64,000 nucleotides of DNA from Levilactobacillus acidifarinae DSM 19394 = JCM 15949 (GCF_001434835.1 NZ_AZDV01000028.1:362363-426362), one strand, 5' to 3'. Positions 47,247 to 57,284 are shown, counted from the first letter of the stretch. The notes: generated by a model from the letters alone, not told the origin. Translations and numbers: made by a program.

Positions 47247-49499
47247 ATGGACATCGAAAAGACGCTGGCGGCCCTCACGCTGCCGGAAAAAGCCGCTTTA
47301 GTTTCGGGAAAAAATAGTTGGTACACCGCAAAGATCGACCGCCTGGGGCTCCCCGCCCTGATGATGACGGACGGCCCATCGGGATTACGGAAACAGACGA
47401 CCGCCACCAACGACCTCAACCAGTCGGTTCAGGCCATCACCTACCCGTCATCGGCGCTCAGTGCCAGTTCCTGGAACACTAACTTGCTTCGCCAATTGGG
47501 GGAACACCTCGGGATTGAAGCCCGCGCGGAACAAGTTAGTCTCCTCTTAGGTCCCGGCGTCAACCTCAAGCGTTCACCGTTGGGCGGTCGGAACTTCGAA
47601 TACTTAGCCGAAGATCCGCTAGTCGCCGGCAAGCTGGGCACTGCCTACGTTCAAGGGGTCCAATCCCAACACGTCGGCGTGGCCTTGAAGCACTTTGCCG
47701 CTAATAACCGGGAAAATCAACGCTTCACGGCCTCCAGTGATATGTCGCAACGGACCCTCCGTGAATTATACTTAAAGACGTTCGAAATCATCGTTAAAAA
47801 GGCCCTCCCCGCCACCGTCATGGCGTCCTATAACCGGATTAACGGCGTTCTCAACTCCCAAAACCACTACCTGCTACGGGACATTCTCCGCGACGAATGG
47901 GGGTTTCACGGTGCCGTCATGTCCGACTGGGGGGCCGTCGCTAACCACGCTGCGGCTCTAAGCGCCGGTCTGGACCTAGAAATGCCCGGCAAGGGTCAGG
48001 CGTCGATCGACGAAATCGTCAAAGCCATCGAAACTGGAGAACTCGATGAAGGAACGTTAAACAAGTCCGTTCGGCACCTCCTCCACCTGATTCAGGATTG
48101 CCAAGCCGCCCCGCAGGCCAAGACCTACGATCACGCCTCGCATCACCAATTTGCCCGCAAGCTGGCCGATGACAGTATCGTCTTACTGAAGAACGCCCAC
48201 GACGAATTACCCCTGGTTCCCGCCAAGACCGGTAAACTAGTCGTGGTGGGGGCTTTAGCTAAGCATCCCCGTTATCAAGGCGCTGGCAGTTCGCACGTCA
48301 ACCCGACTCACCTGGTTACCCCGCTTGACGCGTTGGCCGACAGCGGTCTGAGCGCCACCTACTATCCGGGCTACCGGTTAGACGATGACGAAACCGACGA
48401 ACAACTGGCCGATGCCGCGTTAGCCGCCGCCAAGACCGCCGATCACGTGGTCGTCTTTGCCGGCTACCCCGCCGAAGAAGAATCCGAAGGGTTTGACAAG
48501 ATCGACATCCTCTTACCCGAAAACCAAACGGAACTGATTGGCCGGTTAGCTAAGATCAACGCGCACACCACGGTGGTCCTCCAAAACGGGTCCGTCCTCG
48601 AGATGCCGTGGATCGAAAACGTCGCCGCGGTGGTCGAAACCTACCTGGCTGGGGAAGCCGTCGGGGAAGCCACCTGGGACATTCTCACCGGGAAGGTCAA
48701 TCCATCGGGCCACTTAGCCGAAACCTTCCCGCTGCAATTAGCGGACACCCCGATGGCGCCGACCTTTGGCCAGGACCCGCACCACGAGTACTACTCCGAA
48801 GGGATCTTCATGGGTTACCGCTACTACGATACCCACGAAATGCACGTCCTGTTCCCGTTTGGTCACGGTCTCAGCTACACAACTTTCGAATACACGAATT
48901 TAGAAACTCAGGCCGACGCGCACGGCGCGACCATCACCTTCGACGTTACGAATACGGGGAAGGTCGCCGGCAAATCGGTCCCGCAACTCTACGTGGCAAA
49001 CCACGCTTCCCACGCCCCGATGCCCACCAAGGAACTTCGGGCCTTCACCAAACTTGCCGTGGCGCCGGGCGAGACCCAAGCGGTCACCCTGCACCTAAGC
49101 CGGCAAGACTTCAGTTGGTGGCGGGAACGCAAGCACCGTTGGCAGGCCGATACCGGGGACTACGAAGTCATGATCGGTGAATCATCCCGCGATATTCGCT
49201 TGCAGACTAAGCTCACCATGAACTTCGAGAACGCCCCCGCACCACTTTCGCTGGAAAGCTACCTCTACCGGGTCATCGCCGATCCGCGGCTCAAGGGCCT
49301 CTTCCAACGTATCGTGATTACACCGCTCTCCCAGCCCGACGTCCCCGCTAACTTCTTTAGCGAGCTGGACGCTGACGGTCAACCGTTAGCCTTCCATAAC
49401 CGAATGTTCTTGAATATGCCGTTACGGGCCCTGATTGCCTTGGGGACCCCGGATAAACCCATCAAAACCTTTATCCGTCAGGCAAATCAAGACCGGTAA
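47247..49499 (+). CDS. Beta-glucosidase, glycoside hydrolase family 3
   Basis: This 750-residue cytosolic enzyme (no signal peptide) has three domains: an N-terminal TIM barrel with LMMTDGPSGLRKQ, GPGVNLKRSPLGGRNFEYLAEDP, VGVALKHFAANNRENQR and the nucleophile Asp in GAVMSDWGAV; a middle alpha/beta sandwich with SIVLLKNAHDELPL and AGSSHVNPTHLVTPLDAL; and a C-terminal fibronectin type III-like domain (VTNTGKVAGKSVPQLYV). It should release glucose from beta-glucosides such as plant glycosides or gentiobiose. The last 80 residues extend beyond the usual end. The start is an ATG after GAAAGGA. It is monocistronic with a strong terminator. Confidence 0.92.
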   Translation: MDIEKTLAALTLPEKAALVSGKNSWYTAKIDRLGLPALMMTDGPSGLRKQTTATNDLNQSVQAITYPSSALSASSWNTNLLRQLGEHLGIEARAEQVSLLLGPGVNLKRSPLGGRNFEYLAEDPLVAGKLGTAYVQGVQSQHVGVALKHFAANNRENQRFTASSDMSQRTLRELYLKTFEIIVKKALPATVMASYNRINGVLNSQNHYLLRDILRDEWGFHGAVMSDWGAVANHAAALSAGLDLEMPGKGQASIDEIVKAIETGELDEGTLNKSVRHLLHLIQDCQAAPQAKTYDHASHHQFARKLADDSIVLLKNAHDELPLVPAKTGKLVVVGALAKHPRYQGAGSSHVNPTHLVTPLDALADSGLSATYYPGYRLDDDETDEQLADAALAAAKTADHVVVFAGYPAEEESEGFDKIDILLPENQTELIGRLAKINAHTTVVLQNGSVLEMPWIENVAAVVETYLAGEAVGEATWDILTGKVNPSGHLAETFPLQLADTPMAPTFGQDPHHEYYSEGIFMGYRYYDTHEMHVLFPFGHGLSYTTFEYTNLETQADAHGATITFDVTNTGKVAGKSVPQLYVANHASHAPMPTKELRAFTKLAVAPGETQAVTLHLSRQDFSWWRERKHRWQADTGDYEVMIGESSRDIRLQTKLTMNFENAPAPLSLESYLYRVIADPRLKGLFQRIVITPLSQPDVPANFFSELDADGQPLAFHNRMFLNMPLRALIALGTPDKPIKTFIRQANQDR

Positions 49500-49530
49500 T
49501 TAATCAATTTAGTTGCTAATTCTCAGCATT

Positions 49531-49567
49531 AAAAAGGACTTCACGATTTTTTCGTGAAGTCCTTTTA
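49531..49567. terminator. Bidirectional terminator
   Basis: Perfect 15-bp arms AAAAGGACTTCACGA and TCGTGAAGTCCTTTT, shared by the GH3 and GNAT genes. Confidence 0.9.
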
Positions 49568-49598
49568 CTGGTTGGACCTAGTTCTCACCAACCATTTT

Positions 49599-50054
49599 CT
49601 ACGATTTTTTCATGGGTAAAACCATATCCAGGTGCGGAATCCCCGTGTCCAGGTACACCTCACTGGTCGCTTGAAACCCAAACGACGCGTAAAAGTCCTG
49701 CAGGTACGCTTGCGCTTCAATGTCAATTTGTTGGACGTCTGGCCACTGGTGCCGAATCGTCTGAATTGCCTGCGTGACTAATTGCCGGCCCACCCCAGCC
49801 TTACGAGCAGAAGGGGCCACTACCACCCGACCGATTTGAACGTGCTCCTGAGCACTCGGAATCAAGCGCGCGTAGGCCTTTAACTCATTTTGGTCATTAA
49901 CCCCCATCAGGTGAACGGCCACCCGATCGTTAACGTCGACCTCTTGATAAGCACAATTCTGTTCCACCACAAAGACGGCGGTCCTGAGCTGATAAATCGC
50001 CCACAACTCGTCCGTGGTCAGTTGGTCAAAGGTTCTGGTTCGGTAATTAATCAT
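49599..50054 (-). CDS. GNAT acetyltransferase, ElaA type
   Basis: This 151-residue protein opens INYRTRTFDQLTTDELWAIYQLRTAVFVVEQNCAYQEVDVND, the ElaA signature, and has the acetyl-CoA loop IGRVVVAPSARKAGVGRQLVTQAI (Q/RxxGxG/A). AQAYLQDFYASFGFQATSEVYLDTGIPHLDM is the C-terminal part. The acceptor is unknown. The ATG at 50054 is eight bases after AAGGGAG. It lies 13 bp downstream of the bile salt hydrolase gene and is probably co-transcribed with it. Confidence 0.88.
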   Translation of the reverse strand: MINYRTRTFDQLTTDELWAIYQLRTAVFVVEQNCAYQEVDVNDRVAVHLMGVNDQNELKAYARLIPSAQEHVQIGRVVVAPSARKAGVGRQLVTQAIQTIRHQWPDVQQIDIEAQAYLQDFYASFGFQATSEVYLDTGIPHLDMVLPMKKS

Positions 50055-50067
50055 CGGCACGACTCCC

Positions 50068-51051
50068 TTAGTTTAAGGCTTGAATGTGAACCTGATGAGT
50101 CAACGGGTACTCCGTTGGTGTTTGGCAATTTTCCAACAACTCGTCGGTCAACTTCAACGCCTGAAGTTCCTGATTATCATAGGGTTCCATGTAATAGGTG
50201 CGCTCCTCTAACCCCATGTACCCGCGATATTGCGTGTAGTCGCTGGTCCCATCGGCCTTGAGTTTTACCCCCTTAGGAATCGTAACGCTATCCAGCAGGT
50301 GTTGCAACAGGTTTAACGTGCTGGGGGTGTCGGCCGTGGGTTGGCTGAAGTGCTTAGCAAACACGGTACGAACGAACCGCGATGGCGACGTGTAATCACC
50401 CGGTAAGCCCAACGCCCCCGTCCCCGGGCCCTGAGTCTTCAATTGATACCCTAAGTAATTGTTTAAGGGTCGTTCTGCGGCCGTTAAGGTACCGTAAGTG
50501 CTTAGATTTTGCAGGTGCCAACCAAACTCCGGCGAATTGGTCATTACGCCCACCGGATTGTCAATCAGCCGTAAGTCGTGACTGGTGGCCTCCAGCACGG
50601 CCGTTGCTCCCGTTGGATCACTCACGATGAAATGGAGGGGTGTGACGACTTGTAACAACGCCACCGGCACGTTCACCAGTTGAATGGTCTTCACCAATTC
50701 GCCCAGTTCCGCCACACTACCGGCATTACCCAGTGCCCACGCGGTAAAGTCATGGGGCGCTAACCCCAATTTATCATTAGCCGCCTGTTCAACGTACGCC
50801 GTGTTCCCCGGGAAGTATAACGCGGCGACGCCTAGTCCCTTCTCGTTGACCCCGTCGACAAATATCTCGTGGCCTAGCGTCCGACCGGCGCCGACAAAGC
50901 CGTACGTGGTGGTAAACTCGCCAGCATCCCCCTTCACGGTTCGGTGGCGCGGCATAAACATCGGCCGACCATCCAACTCAAAGGCAAAATCCATCGTCCG
51001 GGCGAGGAAGTGATCGCCGCGGCTATTTTCATACGTCAAACTGGTACACAT
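50068..51051 (-). CDS. Bile salt hydrolase / penicillin V acylase family (choloylglycine hydrolase)
   Basis: This 327-residue Ntn-hydrolase has a nucleophile Cys2 exposed by Met removal. I start at the ATG at 51051 so that MCTSLTY follows. Conserved residues are R18 and D21 (LARTMDF), N of GVNEKGLGVAALYFPG, N of TNSPEFGWHLQNL, and R in YTSPSRFVR. It could cleave conjugated bile acids or penicillin V. Loop motifs that separate the two activities cannot be judged by eye. It is cytosolic, with no signal peptide. An acetyltransferase follows in the same operon. Confidence 0.88.
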   Translation of the reverse strand: MCTSLTYENSRGDHFLARTMDFAFELDGRPMFMPRHRTVKGDAGEFTTTYGFVGAGRTLGHEIFVDGVNEKGLGVAALYFPGNTAYVEQAANDKLGLAPHDFTAWALGNAGSVAELGELVKTIQLVNVPVALLQVVTPLHFIVSDPTGATAVLEATSHDLRLIDNPVGVMTNSPEFGWHLQNLSTYGTLTAAERPLNNYLGYQLKTQGPGTGALGLPGDYTSPSRFVRTVFAKHFSQPTADTPSTLNLLQHLLDSVTIPKGVKLKADGTSDYTQYRGYMGLEERTYYMEPYDNQELQALKLTDELLENCQTPTEYPLTHQVHIQALN

Positions 51052-51213
51052 TCTGGTCATCCCATTTCTACTTAATTATTTGACCATTTTACCCTCTTTT
51101 CAGAAGCTTTGCACGAATAATCGTTGATTATATAACCAATTTCGTAAAAACCGATAAAATCCCTTCGTACCGCCCTTTAACGGTTTAGGGGACTAGATAA
51201 TAGCATCCCATTT

Positions 51214-54200
51214 TTACCCGTTTTCGTGAATCTGATACGTCAGGTGACTTTCCCCGTTTCCCTGGGCCACCACCTGTAATTGGTTAGGGACCTGCGCCCG
51301 CAATTCGCTCACGTGACTAATAATCCCAATCATCCGGTGCTGTCCCTCAATCGTTTCTAAAGATTCTAACGCGGTCATGAGCGCGTCCTCGTCTAGCGAC
51401 CCGAACCCTTCATCGATAAACAATGCCTCCACGTCGACGCTACCGGTCGTGCGTTGAATCACTTCTCCCAGCGCTAAGGCTAAGGCTAACGCCGCAATGA
51501 AGCTTTCCCCACCGGAAAGCGTGTGAACGCTTCGTTGCTCACCCACGTGGTCATCGTAAACGTTGATTTCTAAGCCCGAATACTTCTTTGAAGCTGCGGG
51601 CGTGTCGTCGATCACAAACTGGTACCGTCCGTTGGTCAGCTGTTGCAACCGATGATTCCCCACCAGCAGGATTTGCCGTAGATAAGTCTGCAGCACGTAG
51701 CGTTCCAATCCCAACTTACTGTTCGGACCATCCCCATTTAAAACACCCGATAATTCATCTAAGGCTTGGGTCTGCTGTAAAGCCGTCGCCTGAGCGGCCA
51801 GTTGTTGTTGGAGCCGTTGGCTCAATTCCGCGTTTCGTTGCCACTGTTGGTGTGCGGCGTAACGGTCCGCCTGCCGCTGGGCGACCAAGGCCTGCGCCGC
51901 GCTTAGGGCCGCTTGGGTCTGCTCTCTGTCTGGCTGTGGTTGATTGGCTAATCGTTGATGCAACTCAGCAATGGTTACCGCATTTTGCGCCTGTTCCGTA
52001 CGAAAGGCTTGTAGCCGTTGCCGGTAGGTTGGTAATTGCGTTAACTGGTCCAACTGCCGAGTAATCGCCGTCGTAGTGGTCGGCGTGACGGTCAGGTCAT
52101 GGGCGGACAACGTTTGTGCCACGGCTGCTTGAGTGGTCGTAACCCGTTGCGTACTCTGCTCAAGCTCGTGGGTGGCCGTCTGTAAATCGCTTTGGGCAAC
52201 GGCCAGAGCCTGAGTCGTCTGGGTCACCCGTTGTCCCAAAGCGTCCCACTGCTGCTGGGCGGCCGCTAGTTGGGCTTGCCGGGTTTGTTCCAGTTCGGTA
52301 AATTCATGCAGCGTTAGCGCATCCGCCGGTAGCCGCCGCTGCTGAGTCGTTAGCTGACCCTTAACTTGTGCGAGGGCCGTTTGCGCCGCCTGAGTCGCCT
52401 CCTGTGCCTGGGTCCAAGCGGTCTGCTGGGTCTGGGCCGTGGCTTGCAGGTGGCCTAACTGGGCCTGGGCCGTGCGTACCCGGGTCAGGGCTCGTTGAAC
52501 TTGCTCAGTTTGTTGTTTGGCTTCGGTCTGTGCTTGGGTCAACGTCGTCTCCAGCGTGATCAGTGACGCGTCGGCCGGCACCTCTAACGTCGCGGACATA
52601 GTCTGTCTCAATGTCGCGGTCTGGGTCGTAAAGTCGGCCTGGGCTTGGGTCAACGCCGCTTGTTGTTGAGCGAGCTGCGTCGCCAGTTGGGTGGCGGTTT
52701 GTTGGGCCTGAGTGGCCGCTTGCTGCGCTTGCTTAACTAGTGCCGCCGTGACGGGTGCCGTGACCGTGCTGACCGCGGGATGGGGGTGCGTGGTGGCCCC
52801 ACAGACGGGACACGGACTTCCCGGCGTCAATTGGGCACTCAACTCCGCGATTTGGGCCCGTAACCGGGCCTGATACCGCTCTTCCGCCGTTGCTTGGGCC
52901 TGGTCAGCGACCGTCTGAGCCGTCTTCACCCGTGCCGCTAGGGTCGTTATTTGTTCAGCTTGATCGGCCAAGGCTTGTTGGTCGGTCGTCAGCTGGGTCA
53001 GCCGTTGTTGCCAAGTGGTATAAGTGGCGGCCGTTTGCTGAAGGGTCTGACTTTGAGCGTACCAGGTCCCCTGCTGATCGATAATGGCTTGGGCGTCCTT
53101 TTGGGCTGCGGTGGTGGTCGCTAAATCTGCCGCCAACCGTTGAACGTCCGCTTGGGCGTGCTCCTGGGCCGTTTGCGCGGCCGTTTGTTGTTCCTGTAGT
53201 TGCGCAATTTGCTGATAGAGGGGTTTAATGGTCGCTTGTTGGGTGAGCTGCTCCTGTAAAGTTGTGAGCTTAGTCGGCAGGTCGGCCGCCGCTTGTTGCG
53301 CCGTTTGGGCCTGAGTTAAACTATCCTGAGCCTGCGTCACCCGTTGATTGGCCTGGTGTTGATCAGCCTGGCGTTGCGTCACGGCGGCCTGCGCCGTTTG
53401 CCAAGCCTGCCACTGCGGTCGTAAGCTTTGAACCCACTCTAATTCCGTTAGTTGCTGTTGTAACTGTGCCATAGCCGGTGCTTGTTGCTTTAACGTCGTT
53501 TGGGTGGTCGTTGCCGTCGTTAATCGGCGCTGATCGGCCAGAAATTGTTCCTCCTGGGTGTCTTGCCGCGTCAGGGCCGTCACGGTTTGTTGCGCCGTCG
53601 CCAACTGGTCGATCATCGCCTGCTCGTGTTGCTGGGTTGCCATCTGCTGCTGGGCCATGAGCTTCAGCAAATCATCGGTCTGGTGGTTAGCCTGAAGGTC
53701 GTGCGCCCGATCTTGATTGGCCGCCGTCCACTGCAACTCGTTTTGCACGTGGTCCAGACTTGCTAGTGCTTCCTGATTTGCTCGTTGGCTTTGCCGCAAC
53801 TGGGCCTTGAGCTGATCCGCCCACCGGGCATAGACCGCCGTATCAAAAAGCTGTTCCAGTACCTGGGCCTTGGCGTCACTATCCGCCACTAGAAATCGGC
53901 GAAACTGCCCCTGGGGTAACAATACGATTTGGGCAAACTGCTTGCCATCCATCTGTAACAGGTCTTGTAAAAAGTCTCTGACCTGCCCAATCTTGGTGAG
54001 CTGCCGTTCCTCAACCTCATCGTGCCAAACGGTCAACGTGACGCTCGCCGTGACATCGGTCAACCCGGTGCCCCGTTTCTTCGCTAGGGTCTGTGCGGGC
54101 TCCCGCACAATTTGGTAACGCCGGTCGCGGTGGGCAAACCAAAACTCTACCCGGGTTCGGTCGTGCGGGGTCGCAAAGTCCGAGCGCATCGCGGGCGCCT

Positions 54201-54381
54201 CCCGGTCGGTCCCCGACGTTTGATCGAACAACGCGTAGCACATCCCATCAAAAATGGTGGTCTTACCGCTCCCCGTTTTCCCACTGATCAAAAATAACGG
54301 CGTCGTGGCAAATTTAGTAAAGTCCACCGTAGTATCCCGGTATGGACCAAAAAATTCTAAGTGTAAACTGAGTGGTCTCAT
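51214..54381 (-). CDS. sbcC: Exonuclease SbcC
   Basis: This 1055-residue SMC-like ATPase is the partner of SbcD; the complex opens hairpins and processes blocked DNA ends. The N-terminus has Walker A LISGKTGSGKTTIFDGM. Two very long, Gln/Ala/Thr-rich coiled coils follow, joined at the zinc hook CPVCG (about residue 525). The C-terminus has the signature HTLSGGESFIAALALALAL and Walker B VEALFIDEGFGSLD. Unusually high Gln and Thr content in the coils reflects CAA/CAG-rich repetitive sequence. The start overlaps the sbcD stop by four bases (ATGA). Confidence 0.95.
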   Translation of the reverse strand: MRPLSLHLEFFGPYRDTTVDFTKFATTPLFLISGKTGSGKTTIFDGMCYALFDQTSGTDREAPAMRSDFATPHDRTRVEFWFAHRDRRYQIVREPAQTLAKKRGTGLTDVTASVTLTVWHDEVEERQLTKIGQVRDFLQDLLQMDGKQFAQIVLLPQGQFRRFLVADSDAKAQVLEQLFDTAVYARWADQLKAQLRQSQRANQEALASLDHVQNELQWTAANQDRAHDLQANHQTDDLLKLMAQQQMATQQHEQAMIDQLATAQQTVTALTRQDTQEEQFLADQRRLTTATTTQTTLKQQAPAMAQLQQQLTELEWVQSLRPQWQAWQTAQAAVTQRQADQHQANQRVTQAQDSLTQAQTAQQAAADLPTKLTTLQEQLTQQATIKPLYQQIAQLQEQQTAAQTAQEHAQADVQRLAADLATTTAAQKDAQAIIDQQGTWYAQSQTLQQTAATYTTWQQRLTQLTTDQQALADQAEQITTLAARVKTAQTVADQAQATAEERYQARLRAQIAELSAQLTPGSPCPVCGATTHPHPAVSTVTAPVTAALVKQAQQAATQAQQTATQLATQLAQQQAALTQAQADFTTQTATLRQTMSATLEVPADASLITLETTLTQAQTEAKQQTEQVQRALTRVRTAQAQLGHLQATAQTQQTAWTQAQEATQAAQTALAQVKGQLTTQQRRLPADALTLHEFTELEQTRQAQLAAAQQQWDALGQRVTQTTQALAVAQSDLQTATHELEQSTQRVTTTQAAVAQTLSAHDLTVTPTTTTAITRQLDQLTQLPTYRQRLQAFRTEQAQNAVTIAELHQRLANQPQPDREQTQAALSAAQALVAQRQADRYAAHQQWQRNAELSQRLQQQLAAQATALQQTQALDELSGVLNGDGPNSKLGLERYVLQTYLRQILLVGNHRLQQLTNGRYQFVIDDTPAASKKYSGLEINVYDDHVGEQRSVHTLSGGESFIAALALALALGEVIQRTTGSVDVEALFIDEGFGSLDEDALMTALESLETIEGQHRMIGIISHVSELRAQVPNQLQVVAQGNGESHLTYQIHENG

Positions 54382-55511
54382 TTTTTAGCCCCCTTCTCGG
54401 CCGCCTGGAGTGCCGTCTTCGCCCACGCTTGTTGCTGGGCAGTCAACTCATGTTGGGTAACCTGTTCGAAAAAGTCTCCCATCAAAGTGAGCGGATCGCG
54501 CTGAGTTTCCTGGGTCGTCATCACCTTCGGGGTCACCGTTAATTGGTTCACCCGTTTTAATTCGATGATTCGCGGAAAGCGGGTCTTCAAGCGTTGCATG
54601 ACGTTTGAAATCGGTGTGGTGTCCGTTAATCCGATGGTCACAAAGTCTTCTTTGGTCACCGGATACGCCTGCTGCGGGTCCATCAAGTGGTCAAAGCTGT
54701 CCTGTAAGACCACTAAATCATGCAACGGCGTCAACGGCTTAAAGGTTACCGTGACTGGCGTCGTGGCCGTGTCCACCAGCCAAACGCCCTTCGTATCATC
54801 CGCCTCACTAGTCGAAAACTTCAACGGCGAGCCACTATACTTCATCGTCGGCTCACTTTGCAAAGCCTCTTTGCGGTGTAAGTGTCCCAACGCGACGTAA
54901 TCAAAGTCCCGTAAAAGATCGGTGGGAACGGCGTTTAAGCCGCCGACCTGCACCAGGGTTTCGGAATCACTGTGCTGGCTCCCCGCCGCGAAAAAGTGCG
55001 CCACCAACACGTGTTTCTTGGCCGGATCAAAGGCAGCCTTCATGGCGGTCACCAACCGGACCATCGCCTGGGTCACCGTGCGAATCTCGGGATCGTCGAA
55101 CAATTGACGCACCGCAAACGGCTCAAAATAGGGCAGTAAAAAGAACTGGGTATCCCCCACCGTCACCGGATGCAGACTTTCCGCCACCGTCGTTTTCAAA
55201 TAGAAATGGGTACTGGCAAACCACTCCCGACCGTAACCCAGGCGGACCGCGGAATCGTGATTCCCGCTAATCGCCAGGACCGGCAAGTGTTCCTGGCGGT
55301 TGAGGTCCACCAGCATGTGGTCAAGCACCGCCACCGCGTCTTCTCCCGGCAGTGCCCGGTCGTACAAATCACCCGCGATGACCACCGCGTCCACCTGTTC
55401 GGCCAACGCGATAGCCTTAATCTGACGGTACGCATCCTCCTGTTCCGTAAGAAGATCGTAGCCGTGAAGTTTCTTACCGATATGCCAATCGGCCGTATGT
55501 AAAAAGCGCAT
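54378..55511 (-). CDS. sbcD: Exonuclease SbcD
   Basis: This 377-residue Mre11-type nuclease subunit of SbcCD has phosphodiesterase motifs in order: MRFLHTADWHIGK, VIAGDLYDR, AISGNHDSAVRLGYG, VLVAHFFAAG and DYVALGHLHR. All expected metal ligands (D, H, D, N, H, H, H) are visible. The C-terminal part carries the SbcC-binding and capping region. It is the middle gene of tag-sbcD-sbcC, three bases after tag, and ends overlapping sbcC. Its association with palindrome cleavage is notable in a genome with many long palindromic repeats. Confidence 0.95.
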   Translation of the reverse strand: MRFLHTADWHIGKKLHGYDLLTEQEDAYRQIKAIALAEQVDAVVIAGDLYDRALPGEDAVAVLDHMLVDLNRQEHLPVLAISGNHDSAVRLGYGREWFASTHFYLKTTVAESLHPVTVGDTQFFLLPYFEPFAVRQLFDDPEIRTVTQAMVRLVTAMKAAFDPAKKHVLVAHFFAAGSQHSDSETLVQVGGLNAVPTDLLRDFDYVALGHLHRKEALQSEPTMKYSGSPLKFSTSEADDTKGVWLVDTATTPVTVTFKPLTPLHDLVVLQDSFDHLMDPQQAYPVTKEDFVTIGLTDTTPISNVMQRLKTRFPRIIELKRVNQLTVTPKVMTTQETQRDPLTLMGDFFEQVTQHELTAQQQAWAKTALQAAEKGAKK

Positions 55512-55514
55512 GTC

Positions 55515-56087
55515 TTACCGCTCCTTTCGGTGATTTTCCGGTGCCCAATCGCAGGTCATTAAATGGTCGTTGATCAGTCCCGCCGCTTGGAGAAACGAAT
55601 AAATGGTGGTCGGTCCCACAAACTTGAAGCCCCGTTTCTTCATTTCCCGGGAAATCAAACGGGCCAAATCCGTGGTCGCCGGGATCTGGTCCGCCGCCGT
55701 GAAGTGGTGGCGAATGGGATGTCCACCGACAAAGGCCCATAACCAGGTACTAAAGTCGCTTCCCGCCGGCCAATGCAAAATGACTTGCGCGTTATTGACC
55801 GTGGCTGCCAACTTAAGCCGGTTGCGAATGATGCTGGCATCGCGTTGTAACCGTGCCAGATCCGCTGGCGTCATCGCCGCGACCTGCGCCAAATCATAGT
55901 CGTAAAAAGCGCGCTGAAACGCCGCACGCTTATTGAGGACCGTCTGCCAACTCAGTCCCGCTTGATAGGTCTCTAAACATAATAGTTCGAATAACCGTTG
56001 ATTGTCGTGCAGGGGCTGGCCCCATTCCGTATCGTGATACCGCTGAAGACTCGGCGATTGTTCCGCCCAAGGACATCGTGTGACCAT
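55515..56087 (-). CDS. tag: 3-methyladenine DNA glycosylase I
   Basis: This 190-residue repair enzyme removes 3-methyladenine. It has all family residues: zinc ligands C5 (RCPW) and H18 (YHDTEWG) plus H175 and C179 (NDHLMTC), the catalytic E39 in LCLETYQAGLSWQTVLNKR, and W and Y residues of the base pocket. It precedes sbcD by three bases, so alkylation repair and end processing are co-expressed. The ATG follows TAGGAGG. It serves as the intact reference for the divergent paralogue at 44320. Confidence 0.93.
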   Translation of the reverse strand: MVTRCPWAEQSPSLQRYHDTEWGQPLHDNQRLFELLCLETYQAGLSWQTVLNKRAAFQRAFYDYDLAQVAAMTPADLARLQRDASIIRNRLKLAATVNNAQVILHWPAGSDFSTWLWAFVGGHPIRHHFTAADQIPATTDLARLISREMKKRGFKFVGPTTIYSFLQAAGLINDHLMTCDWAPENHRKER

Positions 56088-56233
56088 CGTGCATTCCTCC
56101 TAAAAAATCGTTACCCTTACTATACCAGATTTCCGTCTAACACGAACATATATTCCCCTTTAGTTTCATTATGAAATCGGCTCCATGCCCGCTAAGTGGG
56201 GAATTATGTCATAACTTGTCGCGGCTGTTTTGC

Positions 56234-56262
56234 TTGACCCACCCCGTTGAAAGTCATATGCT
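56234..56262 (+). promoter_or_regulatory. Promoter of the M10-like protease gene
   Basis: TTGACC, 17 bp, TATGCT, 45 bp before the ATG. Confidence 0.65.
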
Positions 56263-56307
56263 ATTGTCAATTATAAATGTTTTGGGGATTTGAGGAGGTT
56301 ATCTATC

Positions 56308-57240
56308 ATGCGTACCACACATCGATTCAAGATCCACACAGTGTTTGTGGCAGCCGCCGCTGCCCTCTTAGTGACACCCGTTGCCGTAAGCGGCACGGTA
56401 ACGGCTCAGGCCGCCAGCGTAAAACCCACGACCAGCGTACTCAAGAAAAGTAACAGCTATTACCGCAAGAACGCTAAGACCCTCGGGAAGAAGTACAAGC
56501 TCGCCTATGACGCTCAGACGGCCCTTAAGAAGAACGGTAAGGCCGTCGTGTGGGTCAACACGTCCGACAAACAACTCAAGCAAAGTGTTCAGTTGGCCAT
56601 GGACTATTGGAATCACAAACTCGGTAAACAAGAATTCACTAAAGGTTCTAAGAAATCCCACACCCTCACCTTTTCGGTCTCCCATGCGCAGGCATCCAAG
56701 AGTGACAATAGCGATGCTTGGTGGACCCCGGCAACCAAGAAGGTTCAAGTACGGTGGTCCTACTATCAGGACGCCCAAAAGGACATTGCTCAACGGATGA
56801 GTGCCCCGTACCAGACGGCCTTTGACCACCAATACCAAGCCACCATTACGGCGACCGCTAAGAAGAACTTAGCCGCCCAAGGTGTCAGTTCGAGTGCCAA
56901 CAACTACAGCGCCCTGGTGGAACAAGAAGAGGTCAAGGTCGCTGAGAGCTTACCCGCCTTTCAGAACGTGAACAAGACGCTCACGGCCATCAACACTTCC
57001 GTCGCCGCTCAGGGGCGGATGTACGAATACGCCAGCACGATTGCCCACGAATTCGGGCACACCATGGGCCTAGATCACTCACCGAACACCAAGGATTTGA
57101 TGTATTTTGAAAGTGGGACAAACAAGATCTACAGCTATCAACAAGTAACCACAAAGATGAAGACGTATAATCCCGTTACCGCCACCGATAAGGCGCGAGC
57201 ACAGTTAGCCTTAAAGATCTACGTGGCCGTTCATAAATAG
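56308..57240 (+). CDS. Secreted matrixin-like (M10) zinc metalloprotease
   Basis: This 310-residue secreted protein has signal RFKIHTVFVAAAAALLVTPVAVSGTVTAQA (cut near residue 35). The zinc motif HEFGHTMGLDH (247-257) is the HExxHxxGxxH metzincin consensus. A Met-turn follows a short distance later (DLMYFES). The N-terminal half contains a predicted-soluble KAVVWVNTSDKQLKQSVQLAMDYWNHKLG segment like the matrixin fold and a Lys-rich linker. There is no propeptide cysteine switch and no wall anchor. Related proteins in lactobacilli are short, secreted M10A-like enzymes of unknown target. The ATG at 56308 follows GAGGAGG. Confidence 0.82.
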   Translation: MRTTHRFKIHTVFVAAAAALLVTPVAVSGTVTAQAASVKPTTSVLKKSNSYYRKNAKTLGKKYKLAYDAQTALKKNGKAVVWVNTSDKQLKQSVQLAMDYWNHKLGKQEFTKGSKKSHTLTFSVSHAQASKSDNSDAWWTPATKKVQVRWSYYQDAQKDIAQRMSAPYQTAFDHQYQATITATAKKNLAAQGVSSSANNYSALVEQEEVKVAESLPAFQNVNKTLTAINTSVAAQGRMYEYASTIAHEFGHTMGLDHSPNTKDLMYFESGTNKIYSYQQVTTKMKTYNPVTATDKARAQLALKIYVAVHK

Positions 57241-57248
57241 GTTCCGCC

Positions 57249-57284
57249 AACCCACACCCGTTTTTTTGACGGCGTGTGGGTTTT
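57249..57284 (+). terminator. Terminator of the metalloprotease gene
   Basis: AACCCACAC and GTGTGGGTT arms, then TTG. Confidence 0.75.

Noticed and set aside
51588-54297. Several open frames antisense to sbcC
   Set aside because: They are by-products of the repetitive Gln/Ala/Thr codons of the coiled coils and carry no ribosome sites or family motifs.
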